Positions 53,403-61,381 of a stretch of DNA of 64,000 nt are shown piece after piece. A program made the position numbers and the translations under genes. This DNA comes from Methanosphaerula subterraneus (lineage in GTDB: Archaea > Halobacteriota > Methanomicrobia > Methanomicrobiales > Methanospirillaceae), in NCBI RefSeq assembly GCF_052055875.1, contig NZ_CP170508.1:1116001-1180000 (forward strand), written 5' to 3'. How positions within the stretch are numbered: the first letter of the stretch is position 1; each line of letters begins with the position of its first letter. Under the pieces are notes generated by a model. It did not search any database. It saw only the letters and a program-made list of their open reading frames with translations, and was not told the DNA's origin.

Positions 53403-54176
53403 TCACCTCATCGCTGCAATAACCCGTTTTCCGGAATTTTTAATAAAATCTAAAACTGATCCGATAGCCCACTCCCCCTCATCCAACGCCCACCGCTCCG
53501 GGTGCACCGTCAGGTAAAGACACTCCTCCCCACAGGAACCGATCCAACCGATGAGGTCATCAGTGGTCTCTATCAGAGGCAGAGCTGTCCGTCCGGATCC
53601 ACCTGGCATCACATCCCAGATTGAATATTTACTGTTCCAACTCCGACCGGTATCGGTGAAATATCGTGTGCCCCGAACCGACAGATAAGCCTCCCCAAGA
53701 AGCCCAAACTCCCGAAAGTTATGGGTTATCCAGAGATCACGATTATCATACCGGGATAAAGGACTACCATGCATGCAGATCGTTGAGATCTTACAGTTAG
53801 GAATCTCACGAAAGGCGGCGAGTTCCTTCTCAAAAAGATGAATAGCCCGCTCATGATCACCTTTTGCCTTACTTAAAGTCTCGTAGTGATAGCCGACCTC
53901 ATGGCCAAGATCTTGGGTGGCCTTGATGATATCAGGCTGGAAGGTATGGGGGTGCCGGAAGTAGTAGGTGGAACGGATACCCATTCTATATTCAAATTCT
54001 GCCATGCGAAGGGCAGTCAGGATCTTTCGATCGATATCATGCCTTATAAGAATTGTTTTTCGGCCATTACTCCCTCCACCTTCGAGATAATCACAGATTG
54101 ATCGTGGGGAGTAGCCACTCTTGAATAGAGCCTGGCAGAGTTCTCCATATTTTTCAAGGGTAAAATCATGGCTCAA
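53403..54176 (-). CDS. polysaccharide-deacetylase-like protein, module 2
   Basis: A 257-residue protein. TILIRHDIDRKILTALRMAE has the Asp pair of the NodB fold; GHEVGYHYETL takes the place of the H-x3-H motif (His-x3-His within GHEVGYHYE is altered to H-x4-H), and STICMHGSPLSRYDNRDLW and LYLTVHPERWALDEGEW contain the later histidines. It may be a deacetylase with a changed metal site. It has no signal peptide. It lies 13 bp downstream of the GT2 gene and 10 bp upstream of the FemAB-like gene. Confidence 0.75.
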   Translation of the reverse strand: MSHDFTLEKYGELCQALFKSGYSPRSICDYLEGGGSNGRKTILIRHDIDRKILTALRMAEFEYRMGIRSTYYFRHPHTFQPDIIKATQDLGHEVGYHYETLSKAKGDHERAIHLFEKELAAFREIPNCKISTICMHGSPLSRYDNRDLWITHNFREFGLLGEAYLSVRGTRYFTDTGRSWNSKYSIWDVMPGGSGRTALPLIETTDDLIGWIGSCGEECLYLTVHPERWALDEGEWAIGSVLDFIKNSGKRVIAAMR

Positions 54177-54189
54177 TTAGTTCACCAGA

Positions 54190-55245
54190 TTATGCGTACC
54201 ATCCATTCCCATTCTTCTCTTGCTGCATATCGAAGAACATCGCAAAGAAGAGCGCCTGTGACCCAATCCCAAAGATAATGAGGGACAATACCAGAGGAAC
54301 AAAAATCGGTTGATGTTGCACAAATTTATAATATAACGAATACAAACCGCCAAATACGCTGATGATGAAAAATACTGCACCTGCCAGATAGAAGAACACC
54401 AGCGGGTGAAAACTCAGTACAAGATACTTCATCTTTAGCCGCCAGAGAAAGTCCCATAGCAGGAGTTTTGAAACCTTTAGAATGTATGTGCTGTATTTGA
54501 TGCCAGATCTCTCCATACCGTATCGTGCCGGATGTGGTACATTGATGACACGAAAACCATTGACATTGAGTTTGACAAGCAGGTCATTACAGTATCCATA
54601 GCGAGGGTACACATTATCGAGATTGATACGTTCGAGCGAACGCCTGGAGATCGCAGTGTACCCGTTCTGAGGATCCATCATCTGCCAGTAGCCGGAAGCG
54701 ATCTTGGTGAGCATGGTAAGGGTACTGTTACCAATGAAACGCCAGGTGCTCATCCCTTTCTGATAGGGGGTGCCGATCAGCCGGTTGCCCATGGTGTAAT
54801 CACATTTATTATCGACAATGGGGTCAAGGAGGTCTGGGAGAAATGCCGGGTCCATCTGGTCATCTCCTGCCATCACTGCGATAATATCCATCCCATCTTC
54901 CAGCGCTTTTTTGTATCCAGTTACGATGGCGGCTCCGACCCCCATATTCACCTCATGTTGTATCGGTACGAGGAAGTTGTTACGTAGAGCAATAGAATCA
55001 ATTATCTTCTGGGTCTGATCGGTCGAGCAGTCGTTCACGGCATACACCCGTGCTACAAAACCTGGGATTTTTGCGAGTGTTTCACCAATAAGTAACTCCT
55101 CATTGTACGCCGGTACAACGACTGCAATCCGTTTTCCTCGATATGTAGACTCTCTGTCCTTTGGGATAGGGGGAGGTACAGTAGTCCCGGTACGTACAAT
55201 AATCTCATCATTCTCTGCGAGTATCATTATTCCTTCCACACCCAT
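54190..55245 (-). CDS. GT2 glycosyltransferase (dolichol-phosphate-mannose-synthase-like)
   Basis: A 351-residue protein. The GT-A fold shows VVVPAYNEELLIGETLAKIP, the metal-binding AVMAGDDQMDPAFLPD, and NGYTAISRRSLERINLD. Two C-terminal membrane segments (PLVFFYLAGAVFFIISVFGG, LVLSLIIFGIGSQALFFAMF) anchor it. It would make a polyprenyl-phosphate sugar. It is the first gene of the module GT2 - deacetylase - FemAB - acetyltransferase - DUF354 GT. A remnant of a close relative is at 40362-40646. The first ATG (55245) or the ATG at 55227 may be used. Confidence 0.9.
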   Translation of the reverse strand: MGVEGIMILAENDEIIVRTGTTVPPPIPKDRESTYRGKRIAVVVPAYNEELLIGETLAKIPGFVARVYAVNDCSTDQTQKIIDSIALRNNFLVPIQHEVNMGVGAAIVTGYKKALEDGMDIIAVMAGDDQMDPAFLPDLLDPIVDNKCDYTMGNRLIGTPYQKGMSTWRFIGNSTLTMLTKIASGYWQMMDPQNGYTAISRRSLERINLDNVYPRYGYCNDLLVKLNVNGFRVINVPHPARYGMERSGIKYSTYILKVSKLLLWDFLWRLKMKYLVLSFHPLVFFYLAGAVFFIISVFGGLYSLYYKFVQHQPIFVPLVLSLIIFGIGSQALFFAMFFDMQQEKNGNGWYA

Positions 55246-55884
55246 GCGACAGCACCTCTCAACTACCGGTTAATGACCCCAGAGGCCAGATGCCCACAGG
55301 GACATCGCACAATCCATTTTTTCCCTATGAATGGAAGAGACCCTAAACGGCTTACAGAACGAATGGGAATATACGTATTAATATTTAAACACTTTCAGTA
55401 ATTGTGAGAGCGCAGTCCTGGGTCGGATGAGATCACAGGAATTCGTGCAGCAGATTTGTTTTCAACAAAATGACCACCCCCGACCCTGTTAAGCCCAATT
55501 GTCGAGATTCAATGTTCCACAATCTGGTATTTTCCAGGGAATGATTGATCGTTTTGAGTAATTTCTCTCCCCTGAACTGGAGTTTACCCCGGATGTCACC
55601 GAGATCTGAACATAATATCCGGTCTTAGTTCTCTTCTCGTTGATCTGCGAAAGATTTGAGGAGAGAATTCGGTTGTGGGCGAGCAACCTAAAAACCAACC
55701 CTGACGTAGTGTCTTCTTCTTTGGGCGGTCAAACTCAGGATATCCTCGATTTTTAAAGACAATAGTCAGGGATGAAACTCGATTTCAAAGATGTCTTGAA
55801 TTAGATTCCATTCATGAAAAAATGCAATTTTTAATGGACTAAGCAGAGATTCAAGCACATCCAGTGAGTGGTTACTTGAGTACA
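55246..55884. other. intergenic region, 640 bp
   Basis: I find no gene with recognisable product. An AT-rich stretch near 55,370-55,390 (ATACGTATTAATATTTAAAC) is the likely promoter of the minus-strand GT2 operon. A minus-strand frame at 55489-55698 (69 codons) lacks features. Confidence 0.4.
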
Positions 55885-56712
55885 TTACTTCTGAAGCATC
55901 TGTGGTTCCCCATCCTTCTGCTGATTATCCGGAAGGATGGAGAGCAGAACTGTGATGCGCTGCTCTGACTCGTTAAGCTGAATCCTATCTATCTGAACCC
56001 CACGCTGGAATCCTGTTGTAATTATACAGAGGATGAGGCTACAGATGGCGCATGGAGCAAGTTCGCAACCCCGGGGAGACTCCTGCTGAACACAGGCACA
56101 GCCAGCAAAGAGGGAGGTACCGGCAAGGGTGATGACGAGTTGATCTCCGGTTCTATTGGCCTCAACCCGATCTGCTATCCCAAGGAGGTCTTCCCCAACC
56201 TCCTTAATGCATGCGAACAGTTCCTTTTCTTTCAGGGGGATTTTAAGCCCATTGTTCTGTTGGAGATAGTAGAAGAGGGTGCTCCCGGCAGGGCGTGTAA
56301 ATACTCCGTTTTTTTCCCGGCCCGGAATAAAGATCTGTTCCCCAGTTGGCGCAAAAGGGACATATCGGCCGACTGGATTCCATTGCATGATAGGTCCACC
56401 AGTTGCATCTGGAAGAACTACACAGGCATTTCCATGGATCCCGAGGTCTGTGAACATCCTGGAGAGGTTCAAGATCTGATCGACACCAAGATAACTGACC
56501 AACTCAGGATCTATTCCCGATCGCTGAATAAGGATGAGGATGAGGACGCCGGTCAGGAAACAGATGACTCCGGCCAGGACGAGGACAGCACTCGGAAGAT
56601 CCCCTCGCCCCAGAATGATCTCAATTCCCAGCAGAAGAATGGACACACTAAAGAGAAGACCTGGCAGAAGGAGGTTCTCTTTCTTTCCAAAAATTCCATT
56701 CATGATGAACAC
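55885..56712 (-). CDS. membrane protein of unknown function at the end of the DUF4129 operon
   Basis: A 275-residue protein with two N-terminal membrane segments (LLLPGLLFSVSILLLGIEII, VLVLAGVICFLTGVLILILI) and a soluble domain of about 210 residues. That domain has DLGIHGNACVVLPDATGG, RPAGSTLFYYLQQNNGLKIP and a cysteine-rich segment (LFAGCACVQQESPRGCELAP, CAICSLILC) that could bind a metal or form disulfides. I recognise no named family. It overlaps the preceding small gene by 13 bp. Confidence 0.65.
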   Translation of the reverse strand: MFIMNGIFGKKENLLLPGLLFSVSILLLGIEIILGRGDLPSAVLVLAGVICFLTGVLILILIQRSGIDPELVSYLGVDQILNLSRMFTDLGIHGNACVVLPDATGGPIMQWNPVGRYVPFAPTGEQIFIPGREKNGVFTRPAGSTLFYYLQQNNGLKIPLKEKELFACIKEVGEDLLGIADRVEANRTGDQLVITLAGTSLFAGCACVQQESPRGCELAPCAICSLILCIITTGFQRGVQIDRIQLNESEQRITVLLSILPDNQQKDGEPQMLQK

Positions 56713-56855
56713 TCAAATTTTCTCTTCAATTTATACTCTGGAAGGCTGAACAGTGCCACAATCAACTGGTTTCCAACAAGGAACGTCCTGACCTGCTCCT
56801 GGATATCACTATACGCATCTGCAAGCGTCACCTGATCCTCATCTACTTGTATCAT
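56700..56855 (-). CDS. small protein of the DUF4129 operon (51 residues)
   Basis: A short coupled gene between the DUF4350-like gene and the 275-residue membrane protein. It reads MIQVDEDQVTLADAYSDIQE and then QVRTFLVGNQLIVALFSLPE. It starts inside the end of the previous gene (17-bp overlap) and ends inside the start of the next one. The frame extends further upstream to 56921 but only as a shadow. The protein-like sequence and tight overlaps support it; function unknown. Confidence 0.5.
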   Translation of the reverse strand: MIQVDEDQVTLADAYSDIQEQVRTFLVGNQLIVALFSLPEYKLKRKFECSS

Positions 56856-57744
56856 TCCTATGAACCTTCTTTTTTGATCGTTTAGTAAATACCCAGGCAA
56901 TAATGAGTACCAGGCTCCCAATCAGGATAATCATTATAGAATGAAATTTTTTTATGGAGTTGAACCAGTTAAGGATTGCTGTCGCCTCCCCGGTGGCAGA
57001 ATGGTGGGTGTCGATAAGGATAGGTGACCGAATCCCAACAATGTTTTCAACAAATCTCTGGTTACTCCATCTATTCCCACCACCAACCATACCATTTATG
57101 AAGATGCTCGGATCAGAGATCACAATAAGTTCTCCTTCACCAAAGGTCTCATTAGCCATGATTGTGTACCGCCCGAGCATCTCATCGCGGTCGACATGAT
57201 GATTCCCATTGGTATCGATCCAGCTCAGGTAACTCGTCGTCATCAGGGGGTTTCCACCGAGGATGCTGGAAGGGCGATTCAGACAGAGTGTGGAGACTCC
57301 TTTCAAAAGGGTGTGACTTTGATATGGGTAGGCGAGTACCGCAGTCGATTCATTGTATCCAGTATCGATACTTAAGAGATTGTCCTGGAGAAGGGTGATC
57401 CCACTATGCATACCCTGCAGGAGGGTATTCCCTGTACCATAATCGTCTGCCAGGATGACAACATTTCCTCTTACAAGAAATGATCTGATCGCTTCAACCT
57501 CCACTGAAGAGTAGTCCTGGATCGGGGCGATAATAAGGAGCGTAGCACCACTGAAGGAGTTAAGTGTGGAATAATCAGTTACATCAGTTGCCTCTATTTT
57601 TTCGAAGAACTTTGACGTCCCGTTCCACTGGACATTGTACCTGCTGAAGTCCATTGGTGCGGTACTGATATACCAGGTGAGGGAGAGTATGGCAATTACG
57701 ATGGCGATTGCCGCAATCCCTTCTTCTGTCTTAATGACGGTCAC
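56839..57744 (-). CDS. DUF4350-domain membrane protein
   Basis: About 301 residues. One membrane segment near the N-terminus (GIAAIAIVIAILSLTWYIST) and one near the C-terminus (SIMIILIGSLVLIIAWVFTK) enclose an extracytoplasmic domain. That domain has SGATLLIIAPIQDYSSVEVE, FLVRGNVVILADDYGTGNTL and ELIVISDPSIFINGM, the Rossmann-like (amidotransferase-related) pattern of DUF4350 proteins in methanogens. I start it at the GTG at 57744, overlapping the DUF4129 gene; the upstream frame to 57822 is in that gene's shadow. Function unknown. Confidence 0.72.
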   Translation of the reverse strand: MTVIKTEEGIAAIAIVIAILSLTWYISTAPMDFSRYNVQWNGTSKFFEKIEATDVTDYSTLNSFSGATLLIIAPIQDYSSVEVEAIRSFLVRGNVVILADDYGTGNTLLQGMHSGITLLQDNLLSIDTGYNESTAVLAYPYQSHTLLKGVSTLCLNRPSSILGGNPLMTTSYLSWIDTNGNHHVDRDEMLGRYTIMANETFGEGELIVISDPSIFINGMVGGGNRWSNQRFVENIVGIRSPILIDTHHSATGEATAILNWFNSIKKFHSIMIILIGSLVLIIAWVFTKRSKKKVHRNDTSR

Positions 57745-59464
57745 CTCCAAACCATGAGAGGATCCTCTGGAACCACGAGATGATGGGTCCCTGTCTTTCA
57801 TGAGGGAGGCGAAGGCCACCATACCTGACTTTTTCGTACTCCCCTATGAACGTTTGAAGATCCTCTCTCTCCCCATCCCTCTCAAGAAGACGCATGAGTT
57901 CACGGGGCGTTAGTGCCCGGATGAAGGCCCTGGGATAATGGCGTGCAGTCAGTGACTTCAGGTTTCTATAGAGTATATGCATCGCTGAAGACTGCTCATC
58001 TGTAAATTGTGTCCGAAACTCTTCAATCAATACGTCTTGGGAGGTGTCGTCCCACGGACTGGTCACGGGAGGAGTCGGATCACGGGAAATTCCCGTCTTT
58101 AGACCACCAGATTGCGGTTCCTGTATCTGTGGGAGCCGGACCCTTCTTCTATGGAGGTAGCGGGAGGCACCGTTATATGCGAGCAGAACGATCCCTCCAA
58201 GGAGCAGATACGTCAGTATCTGCATTCCCATTGACTGGGCTGTATTTGGGGCTTCAACAGAGATCTCTGGACTCTCAGACTGGTTCAGGGGGAACTCTGG
58301 ACTCTCGAACCGTGCCTTCATCTGATGATTTCCGGGCGGGAGGGCAACACTCGCACGATAAACTCCAGATAAATCGGTGAGAACGGGGATCACGCCGACT
58401 TTATCCCAGATTATCTTGATCGGAGCTCCAGCAACTGGTATTCCAGAGGCTGTTCGGAGGGTTCCAGATACCATGATATTTGTGCCATCTCTTCCCACCT
58501 CCCCGAATGTGATCGTTACATCCGAAGAAATAACCTGAAATTCACTTTCTTTTACGAAAAAAGCACCATTTCGAACATATGCATTATGGGAGCCGGAACT
58601 GATGTTTCGGATCATGAGAGAGGTCTCGTAGGAGCGATCAGGGTTTGGAGTAACAGTGCTCCATGGAATTCTATCAACCCCAACCTCAATGATCTGGTCG
58701 GCATCGCCCAGGTCCTTCAGAATTCCAGAGGCGTTGATAGCTTCACCATACGCTGCAGATGTCTGGGATAGATAAAAGGTGAGCACTCCCCCATGGTTTT
58801 GAGGTGCAGATATCTCACTCAGCCCTGCCGTCTTACTGATGACCGTCATATCTTCAGCGCTCTTCTCAAATCTTGCAGTATTGAGATCGAATTTTTTAGA
58901 AAGATTGGTTAATGAGGAGCTCGCTCCCCCTTTGTAAGCCTGAGAATTCAGTTTGATCTTCTGGTTTAGGGTACTTTCTTCAGATATAATTGCAGTCAAA
59001 TCTCCAGACTGATTTTGGTTCTGGTACTTGGCCTCAAGAGATTTTACATCTTCCAACTGCTTTGTGTCATTAACAAGGCGAGTCAGGGTTACCCGATTTT
59101 CATAATTCTCCTGTCGCCAGGCCTCAAGTTCACTATCAGAGAGATCCAGATTGACCACGAACTGATCGAGTGACTTTGAAAGGTCTATGTACTCCTTAAG
59201 ATCATGATCAGCCACATCAATGTTGTTATATCTCATGTTGTGGACTACCGATCCACTCAGATCAAGGATATCCTGCATCATTGGCAGGATCTCCTCATAT
59301 TTATCTAACGGGAGCTCCTGCATGGCACCTGGATTTAAATGTGATCCTGTACTGTCGGCTAATGTGGGGGAGTACAGGATAGGGGCGGAGGCAAAATGAA
59401 TGATGAGGAATAGCGCAAAAACAGCGGAGAGTGCAACGATTCCTAAAACTATTCGATCCTTCAT
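57731..59464 (-). CDS. DUF4129-domain membrane protein with carboxypeptidase-regulatory-like domain
   Basis: A 577-residue protein: an N-terminal signal anchor (VLGIVALSAVFALFLIIHFA), a helical region of about 200 residues (PMMQDILDLSGSVVHNMRYN, LSKSLDQFVVNLDLSDSELE), a beta-sandwich with SGTLRTASGIPVAGAPIKII and PVLTDLSGVYRASVALPPGN, one membrane helix (MQILTYLLLGGIVLLAYNGA), and the DUF4129 tail (ILYRNLKSLTARHYPRAFIR, ALTPRELMRLLER, IGEYEKVRYGG). DUF4129 genes usually accompany MoxR-DUF58 sets involved in surface or protein-maturation systems; here neither is adjacent. Confidence 0.8.
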   Translation of the reverse strand: MKDRIVLGIVALSAVFALFLIIHFASAPILYSPTLADSTGSHLNPGAMQELPLDKYEEILPMMQDILDLSGSVVHNMRYNNIDVADHDLKEYIDLSKSLDQFVVNLDLSDSELEAWRQENYENRVTLTRLVNDTKQLEDVKSLEAKYQNQNQSGDLTAIISEESTLNQKIKLNSQAYKGGASSSLTNLSKKFDLNTARFEKSAEDMTVISKTAGLSEISAPQNHGGVLTFYLSQTSAAYGEAINASGILKDLGDADQIIEVGVDRIPWSTVTPNPDRSYETSLMIRNISSGSHNAYVRNGAFFVKESEFQVISSDVTITFGEVGRDGTNIMVSGTLRTASGIPVAGAPIKIIWDKVGVIPVLTDLSGVYRASVALPPGNHQMKARFESPEFPLNQSESPEISVEAPNTAQSMGMQILTYLLLGGIVLLAYNGASRYLHRRRVRLPQIQEPQSGGLKTGISRDPTPPVTSPWDDTSQDVLIEEFRTQFTDEQSSAMHILYRNLKSLTARHYPRAFIRALTPRELMRLLERDGEREDLQTFIGEYEKVRYGGLRLPHERQGPIISWFQRILSWFGGDRH

Positions 59465-59727
59465 AAGTTCAGGATCCCCTTTACTTTCATCGCAACGATG
59501 ATTCCAAAGAGCACGATACCTGCGGCGACAAGATATTGAATGTACTGGTAGGACGAGGGTGTGCTGAACTTAGTGCTTGTCAATTCAACGGCAATAATCA
59601 ACCCCATCAGCCAGAAAACAAAGAATACCTCCAGATTTATCGTCCCGGAGAGTGTCATGAAGAAGGCTATAAGTAAGGTCCAGATCGTCAGAGCGACTAC
59701 AGCAATTTCCTTCCTTGTATATCCCAT
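59461..59727 (-). CDS. small membrane protein, first gene of the DUF4129 operon
   Basis: An 88-residue protein with three hydrophobic helices (VVALTIWTLLIAFFMTLSGT, LEVFFVFWLMGLIIAVEL, YLVAAGIVLFGIIVAM). It overlaps the DUF4129 gene by ATGA. Probably a partner of the other membrane proteins of this unit. No family recognised. Confidence 0.7.
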   Translation of the reverse strand: MGYTRKEIAVVALTIWTLLIAFFMTLSGTINLEVFFVFWLMGLIIAVELTSTKFSTPSSYQYIQYLVAAGIVLFGIIVAMKVKGILNL

Positions 59728-59990
59728 GAAGAGGCCACCCTCCGGACCTTATCAATTCAGATGCTATCGTTTTGTTGCTTAGGATCAAGATCTATTTTAG
59801 TTTTTGTATCAATCGTAGGCGGATTCTTCATAAGAGACATCTCAATCGATGCGACAGGGCTGATTGGATTGAAATGAGCGGTTCTCTTCCCCTCTTCCAT
59901 CTGCACAGAACACCATGGTCTTTTGGATCACTTGGACACAAGAGAATGTCCCAATGTGCGTCAATTATGCATTAAAAGAGAGATGAGTTA

Positions 59991-60000
59991 AATTTATATA
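59991..60000 (+). promoter_or_regulatory. TATA box for the small ORF / sugar dehydrogenase unit
   Basis: AATTTATATA, 34-43 bp before the ATG of the 32-codon frame at 60034 and about 135 bp before the dehydrogenase gene. The rest of 59728-60033 shows no gene. Confidence 0.6.
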
Positions 60001-60033
60001 GATTAATCCCATTACCTGCCACAGGTGTGAGGC

Positions 60034-60132
60034 ATGTCCATGACACAATTCCCTATCGTTCGTTCGCCAACTGGCACTGATGACGATGCATATGCAGCGA
60101 CCATCTTCAAGATGAGTAAAGGGGGGACCTGA
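60034..60132 (+). CDS. 32-residue leader ORF abutting the sugar dehydrogenase gene
   Basis: ATG at 60034, with GTGTGAGG just upstream, gives MSMTQFPIVRSPTGTDDDAY then AATIFKMSKGGT and a TGA that directly touches the dehydrogenase ATG. It lies between the TATA box and the main gene, so it would be translated first. GGGGGGACC within its end is the ribosome site of the next gene. A diverged copy of this frame and of its junction with the dehydrogenase is present at 61176-61350. It may be a leader peptide or a remnant of a longer gene. Confidence 0.45.
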   Translation: MSMTQFPIVRSPTGTDDDAYAATIFKMSKGGT

Positions 60133-61044
60133 ATGGATGTCGGGGTCATTGGTGTTGGGGTCATGGGAAAGAACCATGCCCGCCTTTACTCTGAACTCAA
60201 ACAGGTCGATTCATTATGGGTAACTGATCTGAACACCAAAGCGGCGATTGAGGTTGCGCAATCAAATGGGGGAGAAGCCTGTTCAACAGTCGAAAAACTT
60301 CTGGATAGGGTTGATGCTGTCAGTATCTGTGTTCCGACCCAGTATCACCATGACGTGGCTAAAGCAGTCTTTGCTGCCAGTGTCCATGCCCTAATCGAGA
60401 AACCGATCTGCAGTTCTGCGGCTATGGCCAAGAAACTGCTCCCCCTGATACCCAAGGGCCTGACGGTGGGGGTTGGCCACATAGAACGCTTTAACCCTAT
60501 TGTTGATGAGATCCGTCGAATGGTCAAGAAGCCCCTGTATATTGAAACAAATAGACATAATCCGGCATCAGCACGGATATTTGGGACCTCAGTAGTCGAG
60601 GATCTGATGATCCATGACATTGACGTTGTCTTCAACCTCTTTAACAATGGCAATTATCGGTTGCAGAGTTCCGGTACGGTGGATGCCTGTGGAGCATTGT
60701 GCAAAATGAACGGCACAACCGTCTACATGTCAGCAAGCAGGAAGGCATCCAAGAAGATCCGTTCCATCTACATCGAAGAGGAGGACTGCACGATCGAAGG
60801 TGATTACATGAGCCAGGAGATCGCAGTGTACCGAAAACCCGGACAGTACAATATCGACAATAACCGCTATATGCAGGAGAACATTATTGAGAAGGTGCTG
60901 GTGACCAAGCAGGAGCCATTACGGCGGGAGTTGAGTACGTTCCTCTCCTGTGCAGCAGCAAAAAAACCATTCCTCGTTACACCAGAACAGGCATTGCTGG
61001 ATCTGCAGGTGGCAGAGAAGATATCGCTGAATTTAACAGGATAA
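60133..61044 (+). CDS. Gfo/Idh/MocA-family sugar dehydrogenase
   Basis: A 303-residue NAD(P)-dependent oxidoreductase. The Rossmann start GVIGVGVMGKNHARLYSEL and the catalytic EKPICSS are clear, with GHIERFNPIV and LMIHDIDVVFNLFNNG in the second domain. It resembles archaeal UDP-N-acetylglucosamine/UDP-sugar 3-dehydrogenases that begin synthesis of 2,3-diamino sugars for surface glycans; that assignment is by resemblance and context only. Usual partners (aminotransferase, acetyltransferase) are not adjacent. Confidence 0.88.
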   Translation: MDVGVIGVGVMGKNHARLYSELKQVDSLWVTDLNTKAAIEVAQSNGGEACSTVEKLLDRVDAVSICVPTQYHHDVAKAVFAASVHALIEKPICSSAAMAKKLLPLIPKGLTVGVGHIERFNPIVDEIRRMVKKPLYIETNRHNPASARIFGTSVVEDLMIHDIDVVFNLFNNGNYRLQSSGTVDACGALCKMNGTTVYMSASRKASKKIRSIYIEEEDCTIEGDYMSQEIAVYRKPGQYNIDNNRYMQENIIEKVLVTKQEPLRRELSTFLSCAAAKKPFLVTPEQALLDLQVAEKISLNLTG

Positions 61045-61175
61045 GTGGTTCTTATGATGAGTTCACATCTTCCTTTTTCTTTAACCAGACGGGGACCCAT
61101 CTACAGGCAACCGGTTTACCTTGATTCAAAATGACCTGATCTTGTCCAGTTGCAGAACTGTTTTGTGGAGAAGTC

Positions 61176-61350
61176 ATGTCCTTCCCGGTTCATCCAAATA
61201 TCACCAAAACGATGCTCGAGATCATCTGTGAAACGATCAACTGGGGGACCTGAATGGATGTCAGGGCCACTGGGCTGATGCCATGGGAAGAGGTCATCTC
61301 CTCATTACTCAGAATTCATACAGGGATTGATGCCGCATTTTACGTCAAAA
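61176..61350 (+). pseudogene. diverged partial copy of the leader ORF and start of the dehydrogenase gene
   Basis: ATGTCC at 61176 begins a short frame ending in CTGGGGGACCTGAATGGATG, which matches the junction GGGGGACCTGAATGGATGTC at 60122-60142. After it, TCATGGGAAAGA-like and CTTTACTCTGAACTCA-like sequence appears with many changes (CCATGGGAAGAG, TTACTCAGAATTCA). So about 150 bp covering the leader and the first 30 codons of the dehydrogenase were duplicated and then decayed. Confidence 0.6.
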
Positions 61351-61381
61351 AATTGGATACTGTGAGATTTTTGAGGAACAC

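Noticed and set aside
55489..55698. Minus-strand frame of 69 codons in the 55.2-55.9 kb gap
   Set aside because: It has no ribosome site, no recognisable motif and no coupling to neighbours.
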